64,000 bases of DNA from Neisseria animaloris (GCF_900637855.1 NZ_LR134440.1:1116001-1180000); one strand, 5' to 3'. Positions 1 through 8,667 are shown, counted from the first letter of the stretch. Program-made: numbers and translations. The notes: generated by a model from the letters alone, not told the origin.

Positions 1-1841
1 AGGCATTCCGCCCTTTCAGACGGCCTCTTGGCCGCCCATGCCTGTTCTGCGGCTTTGGCAGCGGCCACCACCTCGCTGACCGAGGCCGTCTGAATAAAGG
101 CGGCGGCACCGACCATATCGCTGTGGTCGGCGGGATTGCGCACAGGCTGTGGTTCGCCGCTTGCCACGGCCACGGTGGTGATGGAGGCCGTCTGAAAATT
201 TTGCCGGGCAGCGGCGTTCATCTCGTTTTGCAGTTGTTGCAGCACAAATTCGTTGCTCAAATCCAAACCCTGCGAATTCAGACGGCCTGCTCCGTAAAGG
301 TGGCGCGGCAACGGCAGCGCGGCGTGCATTTTGCCTTGCGTTTGTGCGGCGGCATCGAGCGGGCATTTGATTAAATCGTCTATGCTCACTTTTTCATCGA
401 CAATCTGGTTCACAAACGAAGAGTTGGCACCGTTTTCCAACAAACGGCGCACCAAATAGGCGAGCAGGGTTTCATGCGTGCCGACGGGGGCGTAAATGCG
501 CACGCGGCGGCCTAAATTCTGCGCCCCGACTACTTGGTCGTACAGCGTTTCGCCCATACCGTGCAGACATTGGAATTCAAAGTCTTTGCCCTGCCCCATT
601 TGGTAAACCGCCGACAAGGTGTAAGCGTTGTGGGTGGCAAACTGCGGGAACACGGCATCTTGCGCGGCCAGCAGCTTGCGGGCGCAGGCGAGGTAAGATA
701 CGTCGGTGTGGACTTTGCGGGTGTAAACGGGATAGCCTTCCAAGCCGTCCACCTGCGCCCATTTGATTTCGCTGTCCCAATACGCGCCTTTTACCAAACG
801 AATCATCAGCTTCTGATTGTGGCGGCGGGCGAGGTCGATTAAATAATCGATCACAAACGGGCAGCGTTTCTGATACGCCTGCACCACAAAACCGATGCCG
901 TTAAAGCCGGCCAAATCGGGGTCGGAAACCAACGCTTCCATCAGGTCGAGCGACAGTTCCAAACGGTTGGCTTCTTCGGCATCGATGTTCAAGCCGATAT
1001 TGTATTGTTTCGCCAGCACAAACAGCTCTTTCAAACGCGGCAGCAGTTCGCTCATCACACGTTCGTGCTGGGCGCGCGCGTAACGCGGGTGAATGGCGGA
1101 AAGCTTCACCGAAATGCCGTTGCCTTCATACACGCCCGCACCCGCCACATCTTTGCCGATGGCGTGGATGGCGTTCACATAATCCTGATAATAACGGTCG
1201 GCATCGGCCTGCGTCATCGCCGCTTCGCCGAGCATGTCGAACGAAAAACGGTAGCCCGATTTTTCGCGCTCTTTGCCGTTTTGCAGGACTTCGCCTATGG
1301 TTTGGCCGGTAACAAACTGCTTGCCCAACAAACGCATGGCGTAGTCCACGCCCTTGCGTATCATCGGCTCGCCGCCTTTGCCGATAATGCGGGTTAAGGC
1401 CATGCCCAAGGTTTTGTCGTCGTTGGCGGCGGTGAGCTTGCCGGTAATCAGCAGCCCCCACGCGGCGGCGTTCACAAACAGCAACGGGCTGTTGTTGAGG
1501 TGTTTTTTCCAATTTCCGCCCGAAAGTTTGTCTTGAATCAGCTTGTTGCGGGTGGCGTTATCGGGAATCCGCAGCAAGGCTTCGGCCAAACACATCAAGG
1601 CCACACCCTCTTGGCTCGATAATGAAAACTCGTGCATCAACGCATCCACGCCGCTGGCTTTGGTGCGGTTGGCCCGCACTTGCGCCACCAAACGGCGCGC
1701 CAGTTTCGCCGCTTCTTCTTTTTCCTCTGCGCTCATTTCGGCGCGTTGCAGCATATCGGCCACCGCTTCGGCCTCGTCACGGCGGTAGGCGGCGGTAACG
1801 GCATCACGCAAAGCGGATTGGGGTTTGGTAAAGGCAAACAT
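1..1841 (-). CDS. putA: Bifunctional proline dehydrogenase / P5C dehydrogenase PutA, 5' part (cut by window start)
   Basis: Oxidises proline to P5C (FAD) and then to glutamate (NAD+). No stop occurs between the ATG at 1841 and the window edge, giving 613 codons: the N-terminal region, the whole proline dehydrogenase barrel and the beginning of the aldehyde dehydrogenase domain. The barrel carries the family signature IRLVKGAYWDSE. The start follows a good ribosome site (TAGGAG, about 1846-1851). The protein begins MFAFTKPQSA and has no ribbon-helix-helix domain in front, so it is probably the bifunctional enzyme and not a DNA-binding trifunctional PutA. Roughly half the gene (family about 1,200 residues) lies outside the window. 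Assignment is certain from sequence motifs; the downstream half is inferred. Confidence 0.95.
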   Translation of the reverse strand, partial: MFAFTKPQSALRDAVTAAYRRDEAEAVADMLQRAEMSAEEKEEAAKLARRLVAQVRANRTKASGVDALMHEFSLSSQEGVALMCLAEALLRIPDNATRNKLIQDKLSGGNWKKHLNNSPLLFVNAAAWGLLITGKLTAANDDKTLGMALTRIIGKGGEPMIRKGVDYAMRLLGKQFVTGQTIGEVLQNGKEREKSGYRFSFDMLGEAAMTQADADRYYQDYVNAIHAIGKDVAGAGVYEGNGISVKLSAIHPRYARAQHERVMSELLPRLKELFVLAKQYNIGLNIDAEEANRLELSLDLMEALVSDPDLAGFNGIGFVVQAYQKRCPFVIDYLIDLARRHNQKLMIRLVKGAYWDSEIKWAQVDGLEGYPVYTRKVHTDVSYLACARKLLAAQDAVFPQFATHNAYTLSAVYQMGQGKDFEFQCLHGMGETLYDQVVGAQNLGRRVRIYAPVGTHETLLAYLVRRLLENGANSSFVNQIVDEKVSIDDLIKCPLDAAAQTQGKMHAALPLPRHLYGAGRLNSQGLDLSNEFVLQQLQNEMNAAARQNFQTASITTVAVASGEPQPVRNPADHSDMVGAAAFIQTASVSEVVAAAKAAEQAWAAKRPSERAEC

Positions 1842-2512
1842 GGTATTTCTCCTAAACAGATTTATTTATTTTGATAGTGCAATAGATTGTAGCGCAGGCC
1901 GTCTGAAAAATTCATCAAAATATCCGGGCAGATAACAAAACTACATAGATGTCGCAGATAAATATTTATATTGGAAAACAATAACTGGCAAACCGCCCCC
2001 AACTAAAGATACCGGAACCTTTTCAACCACTCGATATGAATGGCTTTACAGCATAGGGAAATGCGGGAACTGGTAATGGTTTTCACAAATTTTCATACCA
2101 CTCATCCTGAAAATACCGTTTATCCATACCGCCTATCATGATTCTCGTTATGGCTTTTTTATAAAAACGGTACGTCAATCTATAGGAATATCTGCCTTAT
2201 GTACGATTTTTTCGTATAAAAACAACACATCAAAACCGGAACACCAGCTTAAAATACCATATGAATATTTATATTTATCAGTTAAAAATCAAATAGTTAA
2301 ACTTATAAATAAAACTGTTTGCGATATTTAATAAGATATATTTATCCCGAAATAGACATTAACAAAGATAACTGTTTACACGTTTTAAAATAATTATTGG
2401 AACAACACCATTTATCTTGATAACATACCGCTCATCAAAAGAAGAACGTTTGTCCGGTTTTCACACCGCCCAACAAACGGAAAGAAAGCTTAACCTCTCA
2501 GGGGCAGACATT
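1842..2512. other. AT-rich intergenic region between putA and the nicotinamidase-like gene
   Basis: About 670 bases between two divergently transcribed genes. It is much richer in A/T than its surroundings and has stops in all frames. One DNA uptake sequence (AGGCCGTCTGAA) lies at 1896-1907 just upstream of putA. Promoters for both genes must be here, but I could not pick a convincing -35/-10 pair, and I see no gene remnant. Confidence 0.6.
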
Positions 2513-3196
2513 ATGACCATTATTGCCATCGACCTTCAGCCTCAATGCAGATTCTCCTGCTTTGCCGCCAATGATAAACAATGTGTCCACCAACCGGAGC
2601 AAATTGTGCCTGAGCTGAACAATCAGGCCAGATTGGCGCACAAACGCATTCTGATCGAAAACGTGTCTGCACCCAAAGAAACCTTATGCGCCAGCCGTTG
2701 CGCCAACGAATACGGCATTACCATCCCACAAAACCATTTTGTGTTTGCGCGCGAAAATTTATCTATTCATGCGGCGCAAAATGAAAGCTGCCATGGTGCG
2801 CATTTGCTGCGCGGCCTGCCGTGCCCTGCCGACTACGACCACGCCATCGAAGTGGAAGGCGAAGTAACCGACAGCGCATGTTTCCACGATAAAAGAGAAT
2901 ACCGCAGCACCGGCTTAATCGAATGGCTGCACGCCCAAGAAGCCGAAACCATTATCATCGGCGGCCTGGCAACCGAACATTCCGTTCTGCAAACCGCTGC
3001 ACACTTAAGTTGGTATAACGATAGCTGGCATGTTATCGTTAATATTTCCGCCTGTCGCGGCTACACCCCCGAAAGTGCGATTCAAGCCGTTTACACCATG
3101 CGTCAAGCCGGTGTAACCGTTGTAAACAGCACCGAAGAGTTGCAGGCAGCCATCGAAAACGGCCCTGTAGCCCATGCAATGCGCAAAGTTTCATGA
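2513..3196 (+). CDS. Isochorismatase/nicotinamidase-fold protein lacking catalytic Cys
   Basis: A 227-residue cysteine-hydrolase-fold protein related to nicotinamidase (nicotinamide to nicotinate). The start at 2513 is chosen because AGGGG lies 8 bases upstream and the protein then begins MTIIAIDLQPQ, the canonical first strand with the conserved Asp (D7). The family motif around the nucleophile, usually GLATDYCV, reads GLATEHSV, with Ser157 (TCC) in place of Cys. The strand that normally carries the catalytic Lys (FxKG) reads IEVEGEV, and the metal-binding DxH segment is not recognisable. Fold membership is supported by D7, the GLAT motif and the C-terminal pattern ISACRGYTPE. I expect an inactive or re-purposed enzyme; true nicotinamidase activity is doubtful. 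Confidence 0.8.
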   Translation: MTIIAIDLQPQCRFSCFAANDKQCVHQPEQIVPELNNQARLAHKRILIENVSAPKETLCASRCANEYGITIPQNHFVFARENLSIHAAQNESCHGAHLLRGLPCPADYDHAIEVEGEVTDSACFHDKREYRSTGLIEWLHAQEAETIIIGGLATEHSVLQTAAHLSWYNDSWHVIVNISACRGYTPESAIQAVYTMRQAGVTVVNSTEELQAAIENGPVAHAMRKVS

Positions 3197-3252
3197 TTGT
3201 TTTAAACTTCAGAATCTCTTAGCAGACACTCCCATCTGTAAGAGCACTTTTC

Positions 3253-3280
3253 AGGCCGTCTTTTCAGACGGCCTTTTTTT
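3253..3280 (+). terminator. DUS-type hairpin terminator
   Basis: AGGCCGTCT pairs with AGACGGCCT across a 4-base loop and is followed by a T run (3274-3280). It ends the nicotinamidase-like gene. The right arm provides a complete uptake sequence on the minus strand. Confidence 0.85.
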
Positions 3281-3363
3281 ATCCGCAGCGCAAATACAAC
3301 AAATAACCTTGTGTTCAATACAAAGCGGCAGGCTACAAAACCGTTTTCTCTGAACCAAGACCC

Positions 3364-3397
3364 GGCAGCACCGCCGTAAAAATCAAGTTTGTCTACC
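3364..3397. repeat. Diverged interspersed repeat fragment (copy 1)
   Basis: This stretch (GGCAGCACCGCCGTAAAAAT, then CAAGTTTGTCTACC) is nearly the same as 27031-27066 (GCAGCAACGCCGTAGTAAAA, then ATCAAGTTTATCTGCC). The second copy also resembles, from memory, the AAGGCGAGGCAACGCCGTACT segment of widespread neisserial intergenic repeats. It fills part of the 310-base gap between 3197 and 3506, whose remainder holds two DUS hairpins and no gene. Confidence 0.5.
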
Positions 3398-3448
3398 CTA
3401 GCTATTTTACGAATGGCTTTTAATGCCGCCTTGTCCGATAAAAACCGG

Positions 3449-3492
3449 GAGGCCGTCTGAAAATACTTGCTTCAACATTTTCAGACGGCCTC
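3449..3492 (-). terminator. DUS inverted pair, terminator of the hemolysin III-like gene
   Basis: Perfect 16-bp stem GAGGCCGTCTGAAAAT / ATTTTCAGACGGCCTC directly downstream of the minus-strand gene ending at 3507. Confidence 0.75.
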
Positions 3493-3506
3493 TCGAGTTA
3501 CCACAG

Positions 3507-4133
3507 TCAAATCACATAAAAATACACGCAAACGAACTGGGCCAAGCTGCCACCCAACACAAACAAATGCCAAATGCCGTGCCCGTGCTTGATTTTCGTA
3601 TCGTTGATAAACCAATAAATTCCAGCACTATACAGCAGCCCGCCGAGTACCAGCCAAAACATCCCTTCCGGCGGCAGCGTTTTTACCAGCGGATAAATCG
3701 CCACCAACACCAACCAGCCCATCAACACATACAGAATCAGCGATAACAGCCGTTTTTCACTTCTACGGCTGATGGTCAGCTCCTGAATGATGCCGAATAA
3801 AGCCAACCCCCACGATACGCCGAATAACGACCAACCCCATGCCCCTTGCAGCGTTACCAGTGTAAACGGCGTATAACTACCTGCAATCAAAAGATAAATG
3901 GCACAGTGGTCTATTTTCTGCAGCACTGCCTTCGCTTTCGGCTGAGGCACACTATGATAGATTGTCGAACCTACATACAGCACAATCAGGCAAGTGCCGT
4001 AAGCCGCAGCGCTGACCACCTTATAAACGTCCAACGTCCCCACCGCCTTAATCAGCAGCAACACCATTCCCGTAATGGCCAATACCGCACCGGCCAAATG
4101 GCTGTATGCATTGAATCTTTCACCTATATACAT
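3507..4133 (-). CDS. Hemolysin III / PAQR-family membrane protein
   Basis: A 208-residue integral membrane protein with about seven hydrophobic helices. It shows PAQR/hemolysin III family signatures: an N-terminal ERFNAYSHLAGA segment with conserved His, STIYHS after helix 2, KIDHCAIYLLIAGSYTP in the middle and a C-terminal HGIWHLFVLGGS. The spaced His and Ser residues form the predicted metal site. The name comes from a Bacillus cereus hemolysin; in Gram-negative bacteria the role is more likely membrane homeostasis than lysis. Single-gene unit, convergent with the upstream nicotinamidase-like gene. Family assignment is firm, function is not. Confidence 0.9.
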   Translation of the reverse strand: MYIGERFNAYSHLAGAVLAITGMVLLLIKAVGTLDVYKVVSAAAYGTCLIVLYVGSTIYHSVPQPKAKAVLQKIDHCAIYLLIAGSYTPFTLVTLQGAWGWSLFGVSWGLALFGIIQELTISRRSEKRLLSLILYVLMGWLVLVAIYPLVKTLPPEGMFWLVLGGLLYSAGIYWFINDTKIKHGHGIWHLFVLGGSLAQFVCVYFYVI

Positions 4134-4220
4134 AATTAATAATGATTCTTATCTTTAGAGTATGAGCAGTTTACCCGATTCAATCCGCAAACGGCTGTTT
4201 GAAAGCATAAAATCCAGTTA

Positions 4221-4253
4221 AAAAGGCCGTCTGAAAATTTCAGACGGCCTTTT
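4221..4253 (-). terminator. DUS inverted pair, terminator of the lpd-like gene
   Basis: AAAAGGCCGTCTGAAA / TTTCAGACGGCCTTTT, a 16-bp stem with a 1-base centre. It lies immediately 3' of the minus-strand flavoprotein gene ending at 4263 and gives that transcript a T run. Confidence 0.8.
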
Positions 4254-4262
4254 ACCATTTGC

Positions 4263-5708
4263 TTAATCACCCACGCATTCGGCACATTCGGTATGCACTT
4301 CGCCCAATTTCAGCTTGCCGTTGGCATCGCGCAAAGCGGTACGCAAACCTTCTTCGATTACCGGATGATAGAAAGGCATATCCAGCATTTGCGGAACCGT
4401 CATTTTCTGTTGATGCGCCCATGCCAGCAAGTGTGCCAGATGTTCGGCAGCCGGGCCGACGATTTCCGCACCGATAAACAGGCCCGTGCCTTGCTCGGCA
4501 TACACGCGCATATGGCCTTTGTTGACCAACATCACGCGGCTGCGGCCTTGGTTGCGGAACGATACTTCGCCGATAACCACGCATTCGGGGTTTTTATAAC
4601 GCTCCATCACTTGTGCGTATTTCAAACCGATAGAGGCAATCTGCGGGCTGGTAAAGACTACGCCGATGGTGCTACGGCGCAAACCGTTTTGAATATTAGG
4701 GTATCGTCCGGCGTTGTCGCCTGCAATTTTACCTTGATCGCTGGCTTCATGCAGCAACGGCAGCTGGTTAGATGCATCCCCTGCGATAAAGATGTGGGGA
4801 ATGCTGGTTTGCATGGTTAACGGGTGGGCTTTGGGTACACCGCGGCTATCCAATTCAATATTGATGTTTTCAAGGCCGATATTATCGACATTCGGACTAC
4901 GGCCAATCGCAGCAAGCAGATAATCGGCAGTGAAAACTCCGCTTTCTCTGTTTTCAGTCCAGCTGATTTCCACTTCACCCTTACTGTTCAACTTAGCCTC
5001 GGTTCGGGCATCCAAATGCAATACCAATTCTTCACCGAATACGGTTTTGGCTTCTTCCAATACCACCGGATCGGAAATACCGCCAAGCATACCGCCGACG
5101 CCGAAGATTTCTACTTGCACACCCAAGCGGTGCAAAGCCTGGCCAAGCTCCAAACCGATAACGCCGGGGCCGAATACGGCAACACGCTCAGGCAGGGTAT
5201 CCCAAGAGAACACGTCGTCGTTGATAATCACTTTATCACCCAAAGCCCGCCATTGTGGCAACACAATGGGGCGCGAACCGGTAGCAATGACAATACGGTC
5301 AGCTTTGATTTGGGTGTGATCGTCGATTTGAATGGTATGTTCATCAATAAATTTGGCCGCGCCCATAATGCGCTTGTCGGCAGGCCACTCTTCCACATCG
5401 TTTACCACAAAGCCGACAAAACGGTCGCGCTCCGATTTTACGCGGTTCATTACTTCTTCGCCGTTAACGGTAACGCTGCTTTTATCTAAATGAACACCGA
5501 ACGGATCAGTATGCAAAGCGTGATGGCGTGCTTCAGCAGCGGCAATCAGCAGCTTGGAAGGCATACAACCCACACGGGCGCAAGTTGTACCAAATACGTT
5601 GCTTTCAATCAGATAAACATTGTCGGTGTGAAAACGGGCATTGCGGAATGCCCCCATACCGGCAGTGCCGCCACCGATAACCACTACATCAGCTTGAATC
5701 TGTTTCAT
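4263..5708 (-). CDS. lpdA: Dihydrolipoamide dehydrogenase-like pyridine nucleotide-disulfide oxidoreductase
   Basis: A 481-residue class I flavoprotein disulfide reductase. The N-terminal FAD fold is VVIGGGTAGMGA, the redox disulfide is in TTCARVGCMPSKLL, the NAD fold is VFGPGVIGLELG, a second FAD motif is FIAGDAS, and the dimer-interface base is in FYHPVIEEGLR. It lacks an attached lipoyl domain. It lies downstream of a peroxiredoxin-glutaredoxin gene on the same strand, an arrangement I also recall in the meningococcus. It may therefore serve thiol-based peroxide reduction rather than a 2-oxoacid dehydrogenase complex, whose genes are not nearby. The C-terminal Cys pair (ECAEC) is a small oddity. 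Exact substrate is inferred. Confidence 0.85.
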   Translation of the reverse strand: MKQIQADVVVIGGGTAGMGAFRNARFHTDNVYLIESNVFGTTCARVGCMPSKLLIAAAEARHHALHTDPFGVHLDKSSVTVNGEEVMNRVKSERDRFVGFVVNDVEEWPADKRIMGAAKFIDEHTIQIDDHTQIKADRIVIATGSRPIVLPQWRALGDKVIINDDVFSWDTLPERVAVFGPGVIGLELGQALHRLGVQVEIFGVGGMLGGISDPVVLEEAKTVFGEELVLHLDARTEAKLNSKGEVEISWTENRESGVFTADYLLAAIGRSPNVDNIGLENINIELDSRGVPKAHPLTMQTSIPHIFIAGDASNQLPLLHEASDQGKIAGDNAGRYPNIQNGLRRSTIGVVFTSPQIASIGLKYAQVMERYKNPECVVIGEVSFRNQGRSRVMLVNKGHMRVYAEQGTGLFIGAEIVGPAAEHLAHLLAWAHQQKMTVPQMLDMPFYHPVIEEGLRTALRDANGKLKLGEVHTECAECVGD

Positions 5709-5753
5709 ATTGTTTTTCCTTCAATAGGCGGTTCCCCGCCGCTAAAACTAAGA

Positions 5754-5801
5754 GTTATTCAGGCAGTATCGTCCGCATAGGCCCGCGACTGCCTGAATAA
5801 C
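5754..5801. repeat. Perfect 14-bp inverted repeat resembling a foreign-dialect uptake sequence
   Basis: GTTATTCAGGCAGT (5754-5767) and ACTGCCTGAATAAC (5788-5801) are perfect reverse complements around a 20-base loop. The core ACTGCCTGAA differs from the local dialect and is close to the GCTGCCTGAA/GCAGCCTGAA dialects known from Simonsiella and Kingella. Confidence 0.6.
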
Positions 5802-5817
5802 CCTTAAGCTATTCAGA

Positions 5818-5864
5818 CGGGCCGTTTGGAAGCGAATTTTAGTGAGTTTCGCTAAAACGGCCCG
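5818..5864 (-). terminator. Compound hairpin downstream of prx-grx
   Basis: Outer stem CGGGCCGTTT (5818-5827) / AAACGGCCCG (5855-5864) encloses an inner stem AGCGAA / TTCGCT. It lies 24 bases after the stop of the peroxiredoxin-glutaredoxin gene and before the lpd-like start, so it probably terminates or attenuates the transcript. Most of it belongs to a mini-repeat also found at 43702-43738. Confidence 0.65.
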
Positions 5865-5887
5865 GTTTGTATATCCACTAAATCAAA

Positions 5888-6625
5888 TTAGTTTTTAGCC
5901 AAATAAGCTTCCAAATCTTCGCTGCCGCCGATGTATTTACCGCCGATAAATACTTGCGGAGCAGTTGCTTTACCGGTAATGGCGCGTACGGAAACGATAC
6001 TGGCATCTTTGCCCAATACGATTTCTTCATAAGCCAAACCTTTAGCGTCCAATGCTGCTTTGGCTTGGGCACAGAATTGGCAGCCTGGTTTAGTGAAGAT
6101 AGCCACAGATTCTTGAGCTTTCCAATTCGGAGCAATGTATTTCAACATAGTGTCGGCATCGGAAACTTCAAAGGGGTCGCCTTCTTTTTCTGGTTCGATA
6201 AACATTTTTTCGATTTTGCCGTCGTTTACCAGCATAGAGTAACGCCAAGAACGTTTGCCGAAACCTAAGCTGTCTTTATCAACCAACATGCCCATGCCTT
6301 CGGTAAACTCAGCGTTGCCGTCCGGAACCATGATGATGTTGTCAGACTCTTCGTCGGCAGCCCAAGCGTTCATCACGAAAGTGTCGTTCACAGATACACA
6401 CAAAATGCTATCCACACCGTTTTCTTTAAACGCTTTGGCCAATTCGTTATAACGGGGCAGATGAGTAGAAGAACAAGTGGGGGTAAATGCGCCCGGTAAA
6501 GAGAACACCACTACTTTTTTACCTTTGAACAAATCATCGGTGGAAACATCTTTCCAAGAATCACCTACGCGGGTGTGGAATACAACGCTCGGTACTTGCT
6601 GACCGGTACGATCTACTAAAGCCAT
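5888..6625 (-). CDS. Hybrid peroxiredoxin-glutaredoxin (Prx5/Grx)
   Basis: A 245-residue fusion that reduces hydroperoxides with glutathione. Residues 1-165 are a Prx5-type peroxiredoxin with the peroxidatic Cys in [12 protein letters not shown]. Residues about 170-245 are a glutaredoxin with the CPxC-like site [11 protein letters not shown] and the cis-Pro motif TAPQVFIGG. The fused glutaredoxin recycles the peroxiredoxin, as known for the Haemophilus and Neisseria hybrids. The start is set by AGGAG 8 bases upstream. It is followed on the same strand by the dihydrolipoamide dehydrogenase-like gene, separated by two hairpins, so they may be partly co-transcribed. Expression is often OxyR-controlled in relatives; no site was verified here. 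Confidence 0.95.
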   Translation of the reverse strand: MALVDRTGQQVPSVVFHTRVGDSWKDVSTDDLFKGKKVVVFSLPGAFTPTCSSTHLPRYNELAKAFKENGVDSILCVSVNDTFVMNAWAADEESDNIIMVPDGNAEFTEGMGMLVDKDSLGFGKRSWRYSMLVNDGKIEKMFIEPEKEGDPFEVSDADTMLKYIAPNWKAQESVAIFTKPGCQFCAQAKAALDAKGLAYEEIVLGKDASIVSVRAITGKATAPQVFIGGKYIGGSEDLEAYLAKN

Positions 6626-6925
6626 TTTGATACTCCTGTCTTTAAAACGTTTAAATGAAAGGGATTAAAAATAAATTGCAATAGAAAATTTTAACTTATG
6701 TTTTTCAATCTGAATAATTTATAGTTCAAATAACGTACATTATGAAAAACTATGCCATTGATTAAATTAAACACAACAATCAGACTAGAATAAATATATA
6801 AGGCTGCTTCATAAATAAAGCCAGTATGTTTTACGGAAATTTACAGATTCCTTCAACTTACTCCACTCTTCCCTCTTCTACCCTACAAACAGATTTTTTT
6901 CTTTTATATTCAAAATTGTATCAAC

Positions 6926-7419
6926 ATGATAAAATCATATCAAACATTCTGTATAAAGCCTTTTCGTAGACTGTTCTGTATTATTGCTTACACCCTTGCG
7001 GCAGCAGCCTGAAAATACCTCAAAAACAAAACCAAGCAAACCGCCTACAAAACACAACCTTTGCACCTTACCGTTACAGAAGTAGCACCATAGCTACTGA
7101 TTTCGGTTGCAGCGGCATGGTTCAGTTTGTGTATAAAAATGCATTGAAGTCAACCTGTACCGCACCGCTCGCGATATGGCAGCCGCTTCCCACCTTATTC
7201 CGCAAGGCCGTCTGAAAACAAGCGATCTCGTCTTTTTCAATACCAGCGATTCAAGCAAATTCATACATCGGCATGTATATCAGTAACGGCGAATTCATTC
7301 ATGCACCGTCCAGCCGCGGCGTTATCCGCACCAAGAAGCTCGCCAACCCATACTACTGGAAGCGTGTTATTAGCGCACATGCGTTTTTTGACAAACGCCG
7401 CGCAAAGTGCAGATGGTGA
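6926..7419 (+). pseudogene. Decayed NlpC/P60 peptidoglycan endopeptidase
   Basis: Pieces of an NlpC/P60 cell-wall hydrolase can be read in three frames. ATG 6926 opens a signal-peptide-like segment (RRLFCIIAYTLAAAA) that hits a TGA. Near 7105 the nucleophile region DFGCSGMVQFVYKNAL is intact. After a frameshift near 7150, NLYRTARDMAAASHL continues to DLVFFNTSDSS. After a second shift near 7264, YIGMYISNGEFIHAPSSRGV and a normal C-terminus follow to the TGA at 7417. The catalytic Cys remains, but the His that should precede IGMYI is lost at the second lesion. At least two frameshifts and two stops make it non-functional. The 300 bases before it (6626-6925) are AT-rich with no gene. Confidence 0.85.
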
Positions 7420-7541
7420 TTTTCAGACGGCCTGAAAGCCGTCTTTTGAGTTTTTCAGAGCTTTTCATTATAAATAATGCAAAAGCCAGCTTCTGGCTGT
7501 ATCATAGGTATTTATCCAACCTAACGTGCACCTTTAATAAT

Positions 7542-8075
7542 ATGAAAGTATTAAGCGATTTAATCGCCGTTATCCTGTTTTTCCTTACTTATACCTTTAC
7601 CAAAAATATCGTTTGGGCAACCGCCGTCGCATTAGTCATCGGGGTATTGCAGGCTTCTTTCACATGGGTAAAACACAAAAAGCTCGACACCATGCAATGG
7701 GTAAGTTTGGTTTTAATCGTCGTGTTCGGCGGAGCCACCATTGTATTGCGCGATGCCCGTTTCATTATGTGGAAACCGACCCTACTGTTTTGGTTCGGCG
7801 CATTGGCATTAGGCATCAGCCACGCCCTAAACAAAAACGGCTTGAAATCCATAATGGGCAAAGAGTTGAAACTCAGCGACGACATCTGGCGCAAGCTCAC
7901 TTGGGCATGGATTGCTTTTTTAATCTTCATGGGCACTGTAAATCTCGCCGTTGCCTATACTTTCTCTGAAGCCCAATGGGTAAACTACAAACTCTTCGGC
8001 TCAACCGGCTTGATGATCGTATTCTTTATCGGACAAGGCCTTTACCTGAGCCGCCATTTACCGCAGGAGAATTGA
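7542..8075 (+). CDS. yciB: Inner membrane-spanning protein YciB (septation protein A family)
   Basis: A 177-residue protein with about five transmembrane helices. It acts in the inner membrane in cell-envelope and division homeostasis (intracellular septation protein family). Family motifs are WATAVALVIGVLQ near the N-terminus, LRDARFIMWKPTLLFWFG in the middle and WIAFLIFMGTVNLAVAY. ATG 7542 is chosen because it begins the conserved MKVLSDLIAVILFF; an upstream extension would read through the pseudogene tail. First gene of yciB-yciI-bolA-ppi-ppi2, an order I recall in the meningococcus. No strong ribosome site was seen. Confidence 0.93.
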   Translation: MKVLSDLIAVILFFLTYTFTKNIVWATAVALVIGVLQASFTWVKHKKLDTMQWVSLVLIVVFGGATIVLRDARFIMWKPTLLFWFGALALGISHALNKNGLKSIMGKELKLSDDIWRKLTWAWIAFLIFMGTVNLAVAYTFSEAQWVNYKLFGSTGLMIVFFIGQGLYLSRHLPQEN

Positions 8076-8079
8076 TTTT

Positions 8080-8370
8080 ATGGAATATTACATGTTGCTT
8101 GCCACCGACGGCGACAACACGCACGAAGCACGCGCCGAAGCGCGCCCCGCCCACTTGGCACGCTTGGAGGCCCTGCAAGCCGAAGGCCGCCTGCTCACCG
8201 CCGGCCCCACCCCGCTCCCCGACGAACCGGAACGCGTTTCCGGCAGCCTGATCATTGCAAAATTCGCCTCATTGGATGACGCGCAAGTATGGGCGGAACA
8301 AGACCCGTATGTAGATGCCGGTGTATACAGCGAAATCCTGATCAAACCTTTTAAAGCCGTATTCAAATAA
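8080..8370 (+). CDS. yciI: YciI family protein
   Basis: A 96-residue ferredoxin-like alpha+beta barrel protein of the YciI family. Characteristic features are the early YYMLLATDGDN strand, ARAEARPAHLARLEALQAEGRLLTAGP (His24 and the Asp are the putative catalytic residues of the family) and DPYVDAGVYSEILIKPFK at the end. It starts 4 bases after yciB and its TAA overlaps the bolA ATG, so translation is probably coupled. Biochemical role remains unproven in the family; it is nearly always found beside yciB. Confidence 0.92.
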   Translation: MEYYMLLATDGDNTHEARAEARPAHLARLEALQAEGRLLTAGPTPLPDEPERVSGSLIIAKFASLDDAQVWAEQDPYVDAGVYSEILIKPFKAVFK

Positions 8371-8651
8371 TGAGCATGGAACAGATTATCGAAGGCCGTC
8401 TGAACACATTAGCACCCCAAGTGTTTGAATTTCGAGATGACAGCCACCTTCATGCCGGACACGCAGGCAATACCGGCGGCGGCCATTACGCCGTTTTGGT
8501 TGTCAGCGAAACCTTTGCCGGCCTGAGCCGAGTGAACCGCCAACGTATGGTGAAAGAACTGTTGCACGATTTATTTTCAGACGGCCTGATACACGCCTTA
8601 AGCATTAAAGCGGCCACACCCGACGAATATTTCAACCATCCCAACCCTTAA
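8370..8651 (+). CDS. BolA family protein
   Basis: A 93-residue BolA/IbaG-type protein, likely a partner of monothiol glutaredoxins in iron-sulfur cluster handling and a morphogene in stress. Conserved features are DDSHLHAGHAG, GGHYAVLVVSETFAG and the helix-turn-helix-like RVNRQRMVKELL. The ATG shares its A with the yciI stop (TAATG), supporting this start; a second ATG lies two codons later. An uptake sequence (TTTTCAGACGGCC) is embedded in the reading frame near 8577 and encodes FSDGL, a common neisserial peptide scar. Confidence 0.92.
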   Translation: MSMEQIIEGRLNTLAPQVFEFRDDSHLHAGHAGNTGGGHYAVLVVSETFAGLSRVNRQRMVKELLHDLFSDGLIHALSIKAATPDEYFNHPNP

Positions 8652-8667
8652 ATTTAAAGAGCTTCCC

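Noticed and set aside
2100-2400. Search for a CRISPR array or tandem repeats in the AT-rich gap
   Set aside because: Repeated ATATTTATATTTAT-like words are only low-complexity sequence; no regular repeat-spacer spacing occurs here or elsewhere.
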